Below are positions 1 through 10,797 of a stretch of 64,000 nucleotides of DNA, piece by piece. The stretch spans positions 5,642,001 to 5,706,000 of the forward strand of contig JAGYVD010000002.1 in assembly GCA_021209875.1 (NCBI GenBank). The letters are read 5' to 3'. Position numbers and translations under genes: made by a program. How positions within the stretch are numbered: the stretch's first letter is position 1; each line of letters begins with the position of its first letter. The DNA comes from Rosellinia necatrix (Eukaryota > Ascomycota > Sordariomycetes > Xylariales > Xylariaceae). Below the pieces are notes generated by a model. That model was given only the letters and a program-made list of their open reading frames with translations. It was not told the DNA's origin and did no database searches.

Positions 1-237
1 ACTCACAATCAAAGAGCACCAACAAATCCAGGCATACAGAGCCACATCCCACGTTCAACATTAGTAGCGTGGAAATTGATCGACCAGGCCGAACAAGAAG
101 CGAAGGAACGACGAGGGTGGGGTCGGCTGAGCTACGCAGAGTTTGAAGAAATTTATAGGGAGCATGAATTACAGGATGGTTCAAAGAACCGCCTGGCTTA
201 TTTGGGCAGCTGGATCGAGTTCTGCATTCCGGCATAG
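1..237 (+). CDS. 3' end of an unknown protein (5' partial)
   Basis: An open frame runs from base 1 to a TAG at 235-237, giving 78 codons without a start. The C-terminal part is rich in charged and aromatic residues (AEQEAKERRGWGRLSYAEF, then GSWIEFCIPA at the end), which looks like real coding sequence and not a chance frame. I do not recognise the family. The rest of the gene lies to the left of the window. Nothing in the next 700 bases continues it, so this is taken as the last exon. An alternative is the tail of a decayed gene. Confidence 0.45.
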   Translation, partial: THNQRAPTNPGIQSHIPRSTLVAWKLIDQAEQEAKERRGWGRLSYAEFEEIYREHELQDGSKNRLAYLGSWIEFCIPA

Positions 238-976
238 AGCCCTTGGGGCTATTTCACAAGTCTTTCCACATTCTAGATGCTCCGGGTTATTTCCAAAATC
301 CTTCGGAACTCCTCGACGTCTCCGGTAGCATCGAGGTTACAAAATAGAAGAGCGTGCTCTCCAGGAACAAGCGGGTGGATAGCCTAGTGCATAAGACGGA
401 ATTTGTATATCATTGTAGGAAGCATTCGGAATTAATCAACCTAATCTATAGTCCGGCGACATGGGAAACCTCCATTCGCTTCATGAATTCCACGAGTGGC
501 GATTGCGCTGAATTTCCTAGCCAGCAAATACATACCTAATCTCTCAGATGGCATCCGAATGGCTAAATCTCGGGTGCTCAAATATGATTCGGCGATCAAG
601 CGGTTCAGCCGGGCATGTACGTGGGACATAGCTGGTTACAAATCGTGCGGAGGGGAAAGAGAGATATCGTAAGCAACAGCTGGGAAAGCGACGCAACAAG
701 GTTACAACCGGGTCAGTGCCCCACACCAGCGATGATGCGATAATGTGCCCAGGCGGTCTTGGAGAGAGAGGAGAGGGACTGTTCGTTGGCACCCGGCTAT
801 CTAATGATATCATAAATGCCCTCGGCAGCTCAATTAACCGGAGTACGTTATTGGCTCACTTACTCCGGTCTTCCTTCACCTTGCTACCTTTCACCCACGA
901 CTGCGTGTGAAAGCACAACATCTTCATTTTGTCCCTTCTCCGCAATCACCTCCGCATAGCGCCCTCGAGACCCACA
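238..976. other. Intergenic, nothing recognised
   Basis: No frame here shows a recognisable domain or a plausible spliced gene. It presumably holds the 3' flank of the left-edge gene and the promoter of the oxidoreductase that starts at 977. Confidence 0.5.
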
Positions 977-2261
977 ATGAAGGAAGCACTCGTTAGCAAA
1001 GGTAAGTTTTACGTGCAAATCATCGGTGATGAGACGGGCGTGGAGGGCGGGATTTAGAAGGGAGGGGGAAGGGGGGCGATGAGGAAAGTGCTGATCACTT
1101 TTTTTCATTTTTTTTTTTCAGGACCGACGGTCCAGATCGTCGACTCGCCGATCCCGAAGGCGGCCGCCGGGCAGGTCGTCATCAAGGTCGTCGTGAGCGG
1201 GTCGAACCCAAAGGACTGGAAGATACCGATGTGGATGGACAGCACGCTGAATCAGGGAGACGACGTCGCGGGCGTCGTCCACGAGGTCGGCGAGGGCGTC
1301 TCCGAGTTCAAGCCCGGCGACCGCGTCGCCGCCTTCCACGAGATGCTCACCTCCGGCGGCTCCTACGCCGAATATGCCGTAGCTTGGCAGCATACGACAT
1401 TCCACATCCCCGCGCACACTACGTTTGAAGGTGAGGGAGATCTCATATCTATGTAGACACTTTCGACAAGGAAGCATAACCACCTGCCTTCCTACCCGCG
1501 CCCCCCCCCCTCCTATTTCATAAGAGAAATAGGCATGGCTAGTGTAATCACTAACGCAATTCACTCTCCCCTTCGCAGAGGCCGCCGCCATCCCCCTAGC
1601 AGCCATGACAGCGGCCGTCGGGCTGTACCTGCGGCTGGGGCTCCCGCAGCCCTGGACGCCGGCGACGGAGGCGATCCCGCTCGTGATCTACGGCGCGGCA
1701 TCGGCGGTGGGGGCGTACGCGATCCAGCTGGCGCGGCGGAGCGGCGTGCACCCGCTGATCTGCGTGGCGGGGCGGTCGGCGGCGCACGTGGAGGGGCTCA
1801 TCGACCGGTCGCAGGGCGACGTGGTGGTCGACTACCGCGGCGGCGACGACGCGCTCGTGGCGGCGCTGAAAGAAGCCGTCGTCGACACGGGCAAGCCGCT
1901 GCTGTACGCGTTCGACGCCGTCTCGGAGCGCGGCAGCTACGCGAACCTCGGCAAGGTCCTCGCCGACGGCGCCCGCCTGACCCTCGTCCTGCCCGGCGGC
2001 GACTACAGCGTCCTCCCCGCCGGCGTGACCCACTCGATGACCAACGTCGGCACAGTCCACAAGGACGACAAGGACTTCGGCCACGTCTACTTCCGCTACT
2101 TCGCCCGCGGCCTGCAGGAGCGCTGGTTCGCGCCACAGCCCCACGTCGTCGTGCCCGGCGGCCTCGCCGGCGTCCAGCGCGCGCTGGAGGACCTGCGCGA
2201 CGGCAAGGCGAACGCCGTCAAGTACGTGTTCCGGATAGCGGATACGGAGGGGGTCGAGTGA
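977..2261 (+). CDS. Zinc-type alcohol dehydrogenase-like / enoyl reductase (ToxD/trans-ER group)
   Basis: Three exons (977-1001, 1122-1430, 1579-2261) encode 338 residues. The introns have good borders (GTAAGT...TTTCAG and GTGAGG...CGCAG), and both junctions keep the frame. The N-terminal GroES-like fold carries SGSNPKDWK and GDDVAGVVHEVGEGV. The Rossmann part carries YGAASAVGAYAIQLARRSG, the NADPH-binding glycine motif of medium-chain reductases. The Cys/His ligands for catalytic or structural zinc are missing, as in the trans-acting enoyl reductases of fungal polyketide pathways (LovC, ToxD) and the quinone-oxidoreductase-like relatives. The protein is therefore probably an NADPH-dependent C=C reductase in the cytosol. 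Its neighbour is a P450 with 3' ends facing. No polyketide synthase is seen in the window, so the partner and substrate are unknown. The start is the only ATG that splices cleanly into exon 2. Confidence 0.85.
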
Positions 2262-2737
2262 GACGCTCGCCCTTTATGCTTGGGTGAAGTGGGTGAAGTG
2301 GGTTAGTGAGGGGGAGGAGCTGCGGGTTTAGGTCGGATTGGTTCGAAAATGAAACTCTAGTTCGGCTTATTATTGATACGTGGCAGCAAATACACCGAAT
2401 CCAAATCATCTCCTTGGAAATATACAGGAAATAAAACCCCTGTGTAGGTTATATTGGCTATACTGATGTGAGGCAGGGCCGATACGTCGATCCAAATCCA
2501 CGATCCAAATCGGGTATCGGACAATAAATTTGTCAAATATGTAGAGGGCGTATCAGTAAGTGACATGAATGTTGTTGCGTTTGCTACAAGGCATGTAAGG
2601 AAATGTACAAATAGCCATAAAATTATGGAAACGGGAACCGTGTATTGAACGAAGGTCAAGGGAAGTAGAGGCGTTTACGCAACCCTTGTGAACCAAAAAA
2701 AAAAAAAAAAATCAAAAATCAAACAGAAATTCAGTCA
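2262..2737. other. Convergent intergenic spacer
   Basis: The spacer lies between the 3' ends of the oxidoreductase (+) and the P450 (-). It contains a run of about 16 A at 2695-2710 and no coding signal that I can support. Confidence 0.5.
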
Positions 2738-4638
2738 TCATGCTTTATGTATGGGATCTCTTTTCGTTATCCGAAGCCAGAAATCATTAGCAACCCAGAA
2801 GATGGCAGTCCAGGCCTTGATGGGTTCCTGGGGGTTCACGATGGTGAAGTCGTACCGGCGCAGCAGCTCGACGAAGATCTTGTTGAGCTCCATGGAGGCG
2901 ATCGGCTTCCCGAGGCACTGGTACTTGCCGAAGCCGAAGTCGAGGTCGACGACGGCGTTCATGCGCCTGGCCCGGTCGGCCTCGGCCTCGGCCTCCAGCC
3001 ACCGCTCGGGCCGGAACGCGTCCGCGTCGCCGCCCCAGATGGCGCGGGAGCGCATGAGGCCGAAGAAGTTCATGCCGACCTGCGTGCCGCCGGGCACGAA
3101 GAAGCCGTTGATCACGTCCCCGCCCGCGGGCACCTGCTTGCTCCCCAGCCCCATGACCGGCGGGTAGAAGCGGAGGCCCTCCTTGATGACGGCCTGCAGG
3201 TACGGCATCCTCCTCGACTCGGAGTCGCCGATCGGATCGCTGACCTGCCCCGCGGCGACGGCGTCGTCGATCTCCCGCTGGAGCGTCGAGTAGGCCGCCG
3301 GGTTGGTGAGGAGGCAGAGCAGGGTCATGCAGATGGCTGTCGTTGTCGAGACGGAACCGGCGATGCTATTATTACACGCACGTGTTTTTAGCTCCATCGC
3401 CGTAATTGATGTCTAGGTCTGACCATGGGGGAGGGAAGGGGGGAGCGCGGGGGGGGGTGTTTCTCACATCTGAACAAATACCTGTTGTGTCAATTCGGCC
3501 CGTGACATCCCGCTATTGATGAACGCTTGCATCATATCCTTCTGTGGTTTCGCGTCGGGCGCTAGACGCGCATCAATTACGGATTTAACGAGTCTGAAGA
3601 TGGTCAGTCAGTTTATATGCCGGCCGTACAGGGGAGTTTTTTTTTTTTCCCCTCTTCATAAAATAAAAAATAATGATAATAAAAGAATTCTTACCCCATC
3701 AATCGACCAAAGCCCACCCTATCCCCCTCTCTAGGTAGCAACTTGCTAAACGGCCATTTGTAGATAATGTTCGCTAACCACGGGATTGTTGACGCAATGC
3801 TCATCAAGGGTATTGACTCATCATTAATCTGGTTGTACCGGTATAGATCTGTATCTTGGTCAAGGTAGCCAAAGGCTCCACCGAATGAGATGTCGCCTAT
3901 CACATCCAGCGCGAAGAATGATATTTTTTGGAAGAACTGTACGGGGCGGTATTCGGTCGCTGTAGATAGATATCTATTATCAATTAAATTGACGAGCGAG
4001 AGGATCTGACGGTCGATACCAGCCCCAAATCCGAACCCCTCATTCTCCTTCCCGCCAAACTGCACGTTTAGCCCATCAAATTAGCTGACAACCCCACGAT
4101 ATGAGACATGAGCGGTAGAGTGAGACATACGGCGAGACCCATCTTGGCCCTAAGGGTCCGATGTTTCTTTTCATCGCGAAGTGAGACAACAGTATCCTCT
4201 TCAGGCGTGATGCGGCCCGTTTCGTAAAAAACACCTTTGGTATAAGGCGAGCGGACGGCAGACATCATTCGAAGTATTTCGGGGTCGGTAGAGAGAAGTT
4301 CATTCGGGCCGATGCGAACGAGAGGACCTTCCAAGTGGCGTCAGTCTTCGTATTTCTTCTCCTCCTTTGCCGATAGCTTGAGACAAAAAACAACAGCCCA
4401 TACCATAAAGTTCGGAGACATGACGTAGATGTTGATGGAACGCCCCGGTTAGTGAGATCTTGACCATCCAGAAGGACGAGACAGAGCCCAGAAATGGACC
4501 CGGTATATGTCGCAGGCGTCTCCATGACCAGAAGCTATATGCGATGAAACCAAACAGAGATAGGCCAATAACGTTGAGAAATAGCAATACAGGTGTGAGT
4601 GCGGGCAAGGCTGCGGTAAACTCGTCTAGGACTCCCAT
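2738..4638 (-). CDS. Cytochrome P450 monooxygenase (pisatin demethylase-like)
   Basis: Five exons on the complement (4404-4638, 4131-4327, 3695-4059, 3468-3593, 2738-3365) give 516 residues, normal for a microsomal fungal P450. The N-terminus has one membrane anchor (about residues 15-35), then a basic segment and RHIPGPFL, the proline-rich hinge. After it come YGPLVRIGPNELL, the I-helix AGSVSTTTA (about 310-318), the ExxR motif EGLR (370-373), and the heme loop FGFGKYQCLGKPIA with the thiolate Cys at about 458. The Arg usual two residues before that Cys is Tyr, a minor deviation. The style of the N-terminal half resembles pisatin demethylase and benzoate-hydroxylase-type P450s, but the substrate cannot be read from the sequence. 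The protein would sit on the ER and need a P450 reductase encoded elsewhere. An octamer tandem repeat lies directly upstream of the start codon. Confidence 0.88.
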
Positions 4639-4651
4639 CTTTTCTCGGCGA

Positions 4652-4707
4652 TTGGTAGCTTGGTGGCTTGGTGGCTTGGTAGCTTAGTAGCTTAGTAGCT
4701 TGGTTAG
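4652..4707. repeat. 8-bp tandem repeat just 5' of the P450 start
   Basis: Six consecutive octamers of the form TTGGTAGC / TTGGTGGC / TTAGTAGC (4652-4699) are followed by a degenerate seventh. The array ends 13 bases before the ATG of the P450 at 4638, so it lies in the 5' untranslated region or core promoter, where it reads as GCTACCAA-type units in the mRNA sense. Confidence 0.8.
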
Positions 4708-7113
4708 TGATAGTACCTATCACATTCATCGCCCACTGTAACCTCAGGCATTCGGGTGCGTTTATCTCACACGTCGCTCTACGATGTTGTGATCCGATAG
4801 AATGTCGGGAATTTCTCAAGGACGACAGCTGCCTAATTAATCCTCTATCTGCCGGAGAGGAACGCTTGGACACATGAAGGAGGAAATCATGCGTGGCAGA
4901 GAGAGAGGACAGCTATGCCAGGTCTGGAAGTGCTACGACTATTAGCGTCATGGACCAGCACGCCTCGTCCATCCCATCAATCGATTAGAGACGAACATGC
5001 TTTACTCTTTGCTAATGGTATTACTAATCGGGAATAACAAAGATAAATCACGATCCTCCTTGAGCGTAGTGCTTGCTGCCATCGACTGGCTGACTGACTG
5101 ACCGGGCCGAGAGTGGTTTGTCCAATCCTTGTCCTGCTGCCCGGTTCAGTAGCTTAGCTGGCACCTTTGTTTAGCATCCGGGTTCGAGTTCGTGCCATGA
5201 GATTACACAGTACAGCACAGAAATGATTATATTGTCGATAGCGGGAGGTGGAGGAGCTAACCATGAAATGGCAATATCATGTGGTAGCCTCGCTAGTGTA
5301 AGGGAATCGTGTCTATTTGTCGAGATCTGTTTCGGTGTTCATGTTATCCCCGACGTTTGCATGAGTGACTTTGGCGACACATTATAATATGGCGTATTTA
5401 TTGTGTAGCTTGTTGCAGGGCTCATGCGGTAATCCGGGCGGGGCTAACAGGGGGAAAAAATACAACCCAAAGAAAAGAGGAACTGTTGAAGTGACGTGTC
5501 GTGTAGTTATCTGTCCTTGCCATGCCTCGCCTCGCCTCACCACTGGCCGAACCTTCCTACGTGCTGTATCGGCATGCAAGGGATTCCATCTTCATCATGA
5601 ATTAGTATTCCAATCGAATCGACCTTGGTTCTGGAGCTGGAGAACGTTTGTGTGCCAAGGTCGGGAATCCATCAGCTATCAGGAGATTCGTGCGTCGAGT
5701 TGATCGGTATTGGGGTGATACTGCAAGCCTCAGATTCAAAAGAAGTGGTGTGTTCTACCAATTGCAGAGTAGCATAAACCCATTACGGGAATTTCCCATG
5801 AAGAGTCCTACCTCTAGGCCAGATCTGGTTAAGGGGGGAGGGTCGAAGGACATAGAACCAGACTTGAAGCTGTCACCAAGTTGCGGTATCTGTAGAGATG
5901 CGTCCCATTCACGACGGGCGGGAGATGGGCAGTGGGAAGTATAAAGCGCGTGTATAGAGCTATCGGCTGGAATTGGATGATATAAGTATCCAGCCGAGAT
6001 TATTCTGAAACAATTTCACTACCGATATAACAGGTGAGCTATACAAATGTCTCTCTTTAAATTAAAGCCGGCAGATGATGGTAGTGACGGTAATGGTGAT
6101 GGTGGTGATGGAGGTGATGGTGTGGGTGGTGTGGATGTACAAAATAGTATGTTGGTCTGTTATACAGACTGACCGTTACTTCGAGCCTTAGTTCGAGTGA
6201 TTGGGGAGATTTATGTATCCCCGTACCGATTTGGTTTAGATCGGTGCAGTCGAGAGAATTCGTGGGGGGCCATTCCCAAACTAGGCCGATAGCCTCCTGC
6301 AAATCGCGGAATGCAGAGGCTCGCCCCCCACTAATACCGAGCATGCCAAGCCGCAATCGGATTAGCTTCCCCGTTTCCTACCCCACCGTGGCCCACCTCT
6401 GCCACGAGAGCAAGCACTTGCATAAAGTATGCTACACAAAAGTCCAGAAGGACCCCGCAGATGCATGCGAGGCTGGATAGATCCTAGCTCCCGCTCCATC
6501 TAGAACAACGACGAGAGATGGGCAAAGCAAAGAGAGGCGTCGGACGACGACCTATCACGCACCGTAGCACTCTCCCGAGCAGGAGACCCGGCGGAGATTT
6601 GTGACGATGTATGTTTTGCCGCGATGGCCATTCGTCTGACGGGATGGGATGAATCAAGATACAAGATACAAGATACACAAACCCGAACCCGAACAGCTTG
6701 GTGGCCGTCCAGCGGAGAAGCCATGGTGTGCGTAAGTCCGCCCTCCGCTGCCGTCTGATTCGGGCCCTGTACGAGCGAGAGCGAGTGCTGTATCATCTCG
6801 GGAAACGGAAACGGGCGGGCTGCTCGGGAATATATAACTTGTGTGTTCTCGCACAGTCCTCGCTGTGGCATATTCACCCGTCAAGACACCACATGCAAAC
6901 ACGGACGCCATCTTTATCCCCAAAAAACTGTCGAGTCATCGGATGAAGTTGTACTGAGTAACCACACGTGTAAACCAGGATTTAACACAACGTGCGGCAA
7001 AACTGTTGGTGAGAGTGGACCACCCCAAAGCTTCATATTGGGTTCATATTGGGTTTCGTGGAAAGGGGCGCATCCTAACGTGGCCTACACATGTAGATTG
7101 AGATCCAACGACG
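4708..7113. other. Divergent intergenic region, no gene recognised
   Basis: About 2.4 kb separates the P450 (-) from the methyltransferase (+). All frames are short and none shows a family signature. A GGTGAT-type imperfect trinucleotide stretch lies near 6075-6135. The region must contain both promoters. Confidence 0.5.
6831..6837 (+). promoter_or_regulatory. Possible TATA box for the LaeA-like gene
   Basis: TATATAA sits about 280 bases upstream of the ATG at 7114. Its position and sequence fit a fungal core promoter, but there is no supporting evidence beyond the motif. Confidence 0.25.
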
Positions 7114-9139
7114 ATGGCTAGCCCCGTAGGTTCTCTCGATGACGGAGAGATGGACCTCATCGAGGCCGGCGGAGTAGATGACGAGGGTGAATTCTCCCCG
7201 AGTGATTACGACGACGAATCGATGACCGACTCGAGCTCTATGGGCTCCAGCATTTATCAACACAGCTTTCAGAACGGGAGACGATATCACAAGTATAGGT
7301 AAGCCTCACTGTCCCGGCGCACGCTGGAATGCGCGGCCTGCTCACGAGTGTGTTCTATATCATAGCTGATTAGATGATTAGGCACGGGAAATATCCCATT
7401 CCAAATGACGAGCACGAACAAAACAGAGAAGACATGCTACACGCCATGATGCTTGAAGGAACCAATGGACGGCGATTCTTTGCCCCCATCTCGAGCAACC
7501 CATTAAAGATCCTGGATCTCGGTACGGGTACGGGTATTTGGGCTATTGAGGTGGCTGACATGTACCCGTCGGCGGACGTTTTAGGCGCAGGTACGTCAAA
7601 CCCTCGGTTTTCAGTTATACTCCAATCCTTCCTTTCGTCTCGGTGTAATGCTTATGGTGAATCTCAACTTTAGATCTCAGTCCAATACAGCCAAACTGTA
7701 AGTAGCACCAAGTTGGCTTCTCCTGGGTCCAAGATCACTAGTGTATACTCCCTTGTGCTTGCGAATATCTGGGCTTGGACCCCTTTCACGCCTCCAAAAC
7801 CGTCATTTGTATCGTTAAGAAATGAATTGCTAACTCTCCGTTATGGAGGGATCCCTGCTAACTGTAGGTTTATTGTGGATGACGTAAGCGACCAATACCT
7901 CCGCGATCATTCGCATAGTCGTCGTGTACCTAAGGGCGCAAGATCACCAAGGCCGTTATTGACGTTGAGTTATATGTAGGTAGAGGACACGTGGGAGAAT
8001 GGTTCAGATTGGGATTTCATTCATCTACGAAATATGTTGCCAATATTGAGGTAGGTCTCAGCACAGCACAGGAGTATGGTTGGAGTTTATAGACTGATTG
8101 GAAATTTATCAGAGATCCCCTAGCACTTCTAAGAAAGGCTTTCGAGTAAGTGTACCATTCATCGACTATATACGAACGATACCGCTAACCTATACTCTTT
8201 ATAGAAACCTACGACCGGTATGCATGCCAAAGTCTCTTATTCCCGTTTGACAGGATCCTTGCTTCATATGTTCCCATCCACATACCGCCCTATGCCGAAA
8301 CGCGAACGAGTCCAACACTCTACTATAAGCTATGACCCCTGATCTCATATCTGAATCATTACAGGGCGGGTGGATTGAGCTCCAAGATGTCGACGGCATG
8401 GTGAGTTGTGACGATGGTACACTTCCGCCCGATTGGCCACTCCTCGTCTTCACCAACCTCATGGTCCACGCTTTCGCCAGATTTGGCACGGATTTTCACG
8501 CAGCTATACGTGGCGGAGAAAGACTGGCCGCTTGTGGTTTTGTCAATATTCAACACCATATCATCAAGCTTCCGTATGGGACATGGCCCAAGGATAAGTA
8601 TGTGCCGTCACCTTTTATCATCGTCGTCGCTATTTGACTTCTTCCAAAAGACTTACGCACACGTCGAGAACTTTAATCGGCTTCAGTCTCATCTCATTTC
8701 CTATCTGCTTTCACCAGGTGAAGCTAATAAGAGGCGTAGGACCATGAGGCTTATTGGGCTATACTATCGAACTGCTGCTGAGCAGTTCTTTCCTGCCAGT
8801 AAGTATTCTCAATGAACGGCATGTTGCGCCATGACGGTGAGAAGCCGTAAACCCGATGCGCTGACTGCTGACGTAGTGGGCAATATACAACTACCATCGA
8901 TGGGATGGGAACCTCACCAGATGGAGACATTCTTTGAACAGTGTCGCAAATCAATGAGAGACCCGGATGTGCACGCCTAGTATGTAAAATCCATCTTCAC
9001 ATCCCGCTTTGTGCCAGACCCGCGCGACGGAAATGACCGTTTATAAAGCAGTTTTACACAGCACTTACTAACCGAGCCTTAACCTAGTGGGATAATGCAT
9101 TTCTGGTCGGGTCAAAAGCCCCTGGGCTATTCGTCTTGA
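7114..9139 (+). CDS. LaeA-like SAM-dependent methyltransferase
   Basis: Eleven exons (7114-7298, 7382-7590, 7674-7697, 7849-7883, 7980-8050, 8113-8145, 8205-8217, 8365-8597, 8740-8798, 8877-8979, 9088-9139) join in frame to 338 residues. The protein starts with an acidic, Ser-rich leader. It continues with RRYHKYRHGKYPIPNDEHEQ, the usual lead-in of this family, then ILDLGTGTGIWAIE (about 105-118, SAM motif I), DLSPIQPNW, a motif II/III region with DDVEDTW and DFIHLRNML, the LRPGGWIELQD loop, and a C-terminal HFWSGQKPL. Members act as nuclear regulators of secondary metabolism (LaeA) or as small-molecule methyltransferases; the sequence does not decide between them. Exons 3, 4, 6 and 7 are only 13-35 bases long. 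The acceptor of exon 4 (GAG) and the choice for exon 9 are the least certain junctions. The gene lies beside a P450 and an enoyl reductase, as in a small metabolic cluster. Confidence 0.85.
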
Positions 9140-10797
9140 ATGCGCCCCATAGCGTTCAAGTAAGCATCAGAATGCATGAGTTTTATCTCTATCTGGTGTA
9201 GGCGTGGGTAGGCGTAAACCCTTCCCCTGGGTGCCTGGCTTGGTGTAGATGGGACGGACGAGGGTTACATCGGGGCATTCTTCCAAAACTGCTGTCGGCA
9301 TTCCCCACAACGGCAAAACTTACCAGGAATCCAAAACCTCGTTAGTCGAATCATTTGGCGCGCGGGGGTCCCGGTTTAGGCAATCCTCATCCGGGTTGAA
9401 ACACTGATGACCTGGTCGGTGGTCTCCCAGGTCTTTAATATGGGCAGATCTGTGTGACGTCGAGGGGAGGTAGCATCGTATGTTAAAAAATCTAATACTG
9501 TAATGAAACTGATGCCTGGTGGGTTTCTCTGATTTGGCCGGGGTCGAATGCAGAAATTGATGCCGTCAACACTACCGATTAGCGAGACCCCTGGCAGCCC
9601 ACGACCAGACGCCAACTTGGGCGTTTCTACACAGGGTAACGCAGGGTAACGTAGGGTCCTAGCATTTCATTTTCAGGGATATTGCCTGACTCGTGGCTCA
9701 TGAAAAGATCAGCAAAGATCATGAGGATCATGGCGATTAGATCGGTCAGTCGCTTTAGCATGCCGAAGACGTCGCATTTCGCCCATTGCGACAACCTCGT
9801 TGTTGTCAACTTGCAACACGTATGTGTCCAAACATTTCGTCGAGAACATCACATGATCGCAGCTTGGCCTAAACAATATCGTTGGCAGCGGCGCTATTCC
9901 CGAGTTTCGTCCTGACATCTGCCTTTTGCGCCGCCCAAGCCGTTTAACCGAGATTGTCTCACCATGTCGCCATGAAGCCTCAAGAATTATGGTATCAATG
10001 TTTATTATGTGTTAGTATGTTATAGGCATTCCCACCTTAACCCCTAAGCTCCGCAAAAAACTAAAAAACTAAAAAAAAAACTAAATACATGCCACTCCAA
10101 CTGTGAATCGTGATGCAGGTTGGACGGAGCCCCATCAAACACCAACCAACCACTCCTTGTCTGCGAAGTAGTGTAGTAGCCCCCCCAAAGGCGGTAATCG
10201 TCGCCGCACACTAGCCACCTCTCCACAGAGGAGCCCTCGGTTCATCTCGCGACGACCTACACTACACTAGTGTACACTACACTACGTAGGCGCCGGCCCC
10301 CGTGTCGCTTTACACGACTCTTATAGCCAAGGTTTGACCCGTCGAGATGGAGATCCAAAAAAAAAAAAATACCCGCTTTGCTACTACTACACAGGACAGG
10401 GGCAAGTGTCGTCCGCGAAGGCTTCTCTCGTAGAATCCACCGCCATGATACGAACTTCGTTAGAGAGTGCTACTGCGGGCTTCTCTTTCATCTGCCGACC
10501 AACCTTCTCCATACATCACAAAACAATGCGGGCCCACAGCGCCGGGCTACCACGGCCATTGCACTCGTGGTCCCGTACAAGTGGTATATATCCTCCGAGG
10601 GACGTCTGATCTCTCCATCTACTTCGTTTCCATAGTCTGTCTTTTGTGCTTGTTTGTTCTTCAACACCAGTCTATCTTCGTTTCTTGCGGTCCTGTGGAT
10701 CCTTTACCCTTTCCATTCGTATTGTGTCTGTCTTTCACTCACATAATATTTATTCATCTAGCCTGGTGCTATTCATACCCTCCCTTCTCTCGTCAAG
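9140..10797. other. Intergenic region, no gene recognised
   Basis: About 1.65 kb contains A-rich runs near 10058-10084, a repeat of CTACACTACAC type with the 12-base palindrome TACACTAGTGTA around 10264-10275, and pyrimidine-rich sequence just before 10798. No coding domain is visible. Confidence 0.5.
10585..10590 (+). promoter_or_regulatory. Possible TATA box of the GEgh16-type gene
   Basis: TATATA occurs about 210 bases before the ATG at 10798 and is followed by a long CT-rich leader, a common arrangement for highly expressed fungal genes. The assignment rests on motif and position only. Confidence 0.3.

Noticed and set aside
5150..5191. tRNA-like boxes: TAGCTTAGCTGG followed by GGTTCGAGTTC
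   Set aside because: The A box is perfect and the B box close, but neither a D stem, a T stem nor an acceptor stem can be formed around them, so this is a chance match.
9376..9615. Minus-strand frame of 79 codons
   Set aside because: It has no family signature, an alternative start only, and no plausible neighbouring exon.
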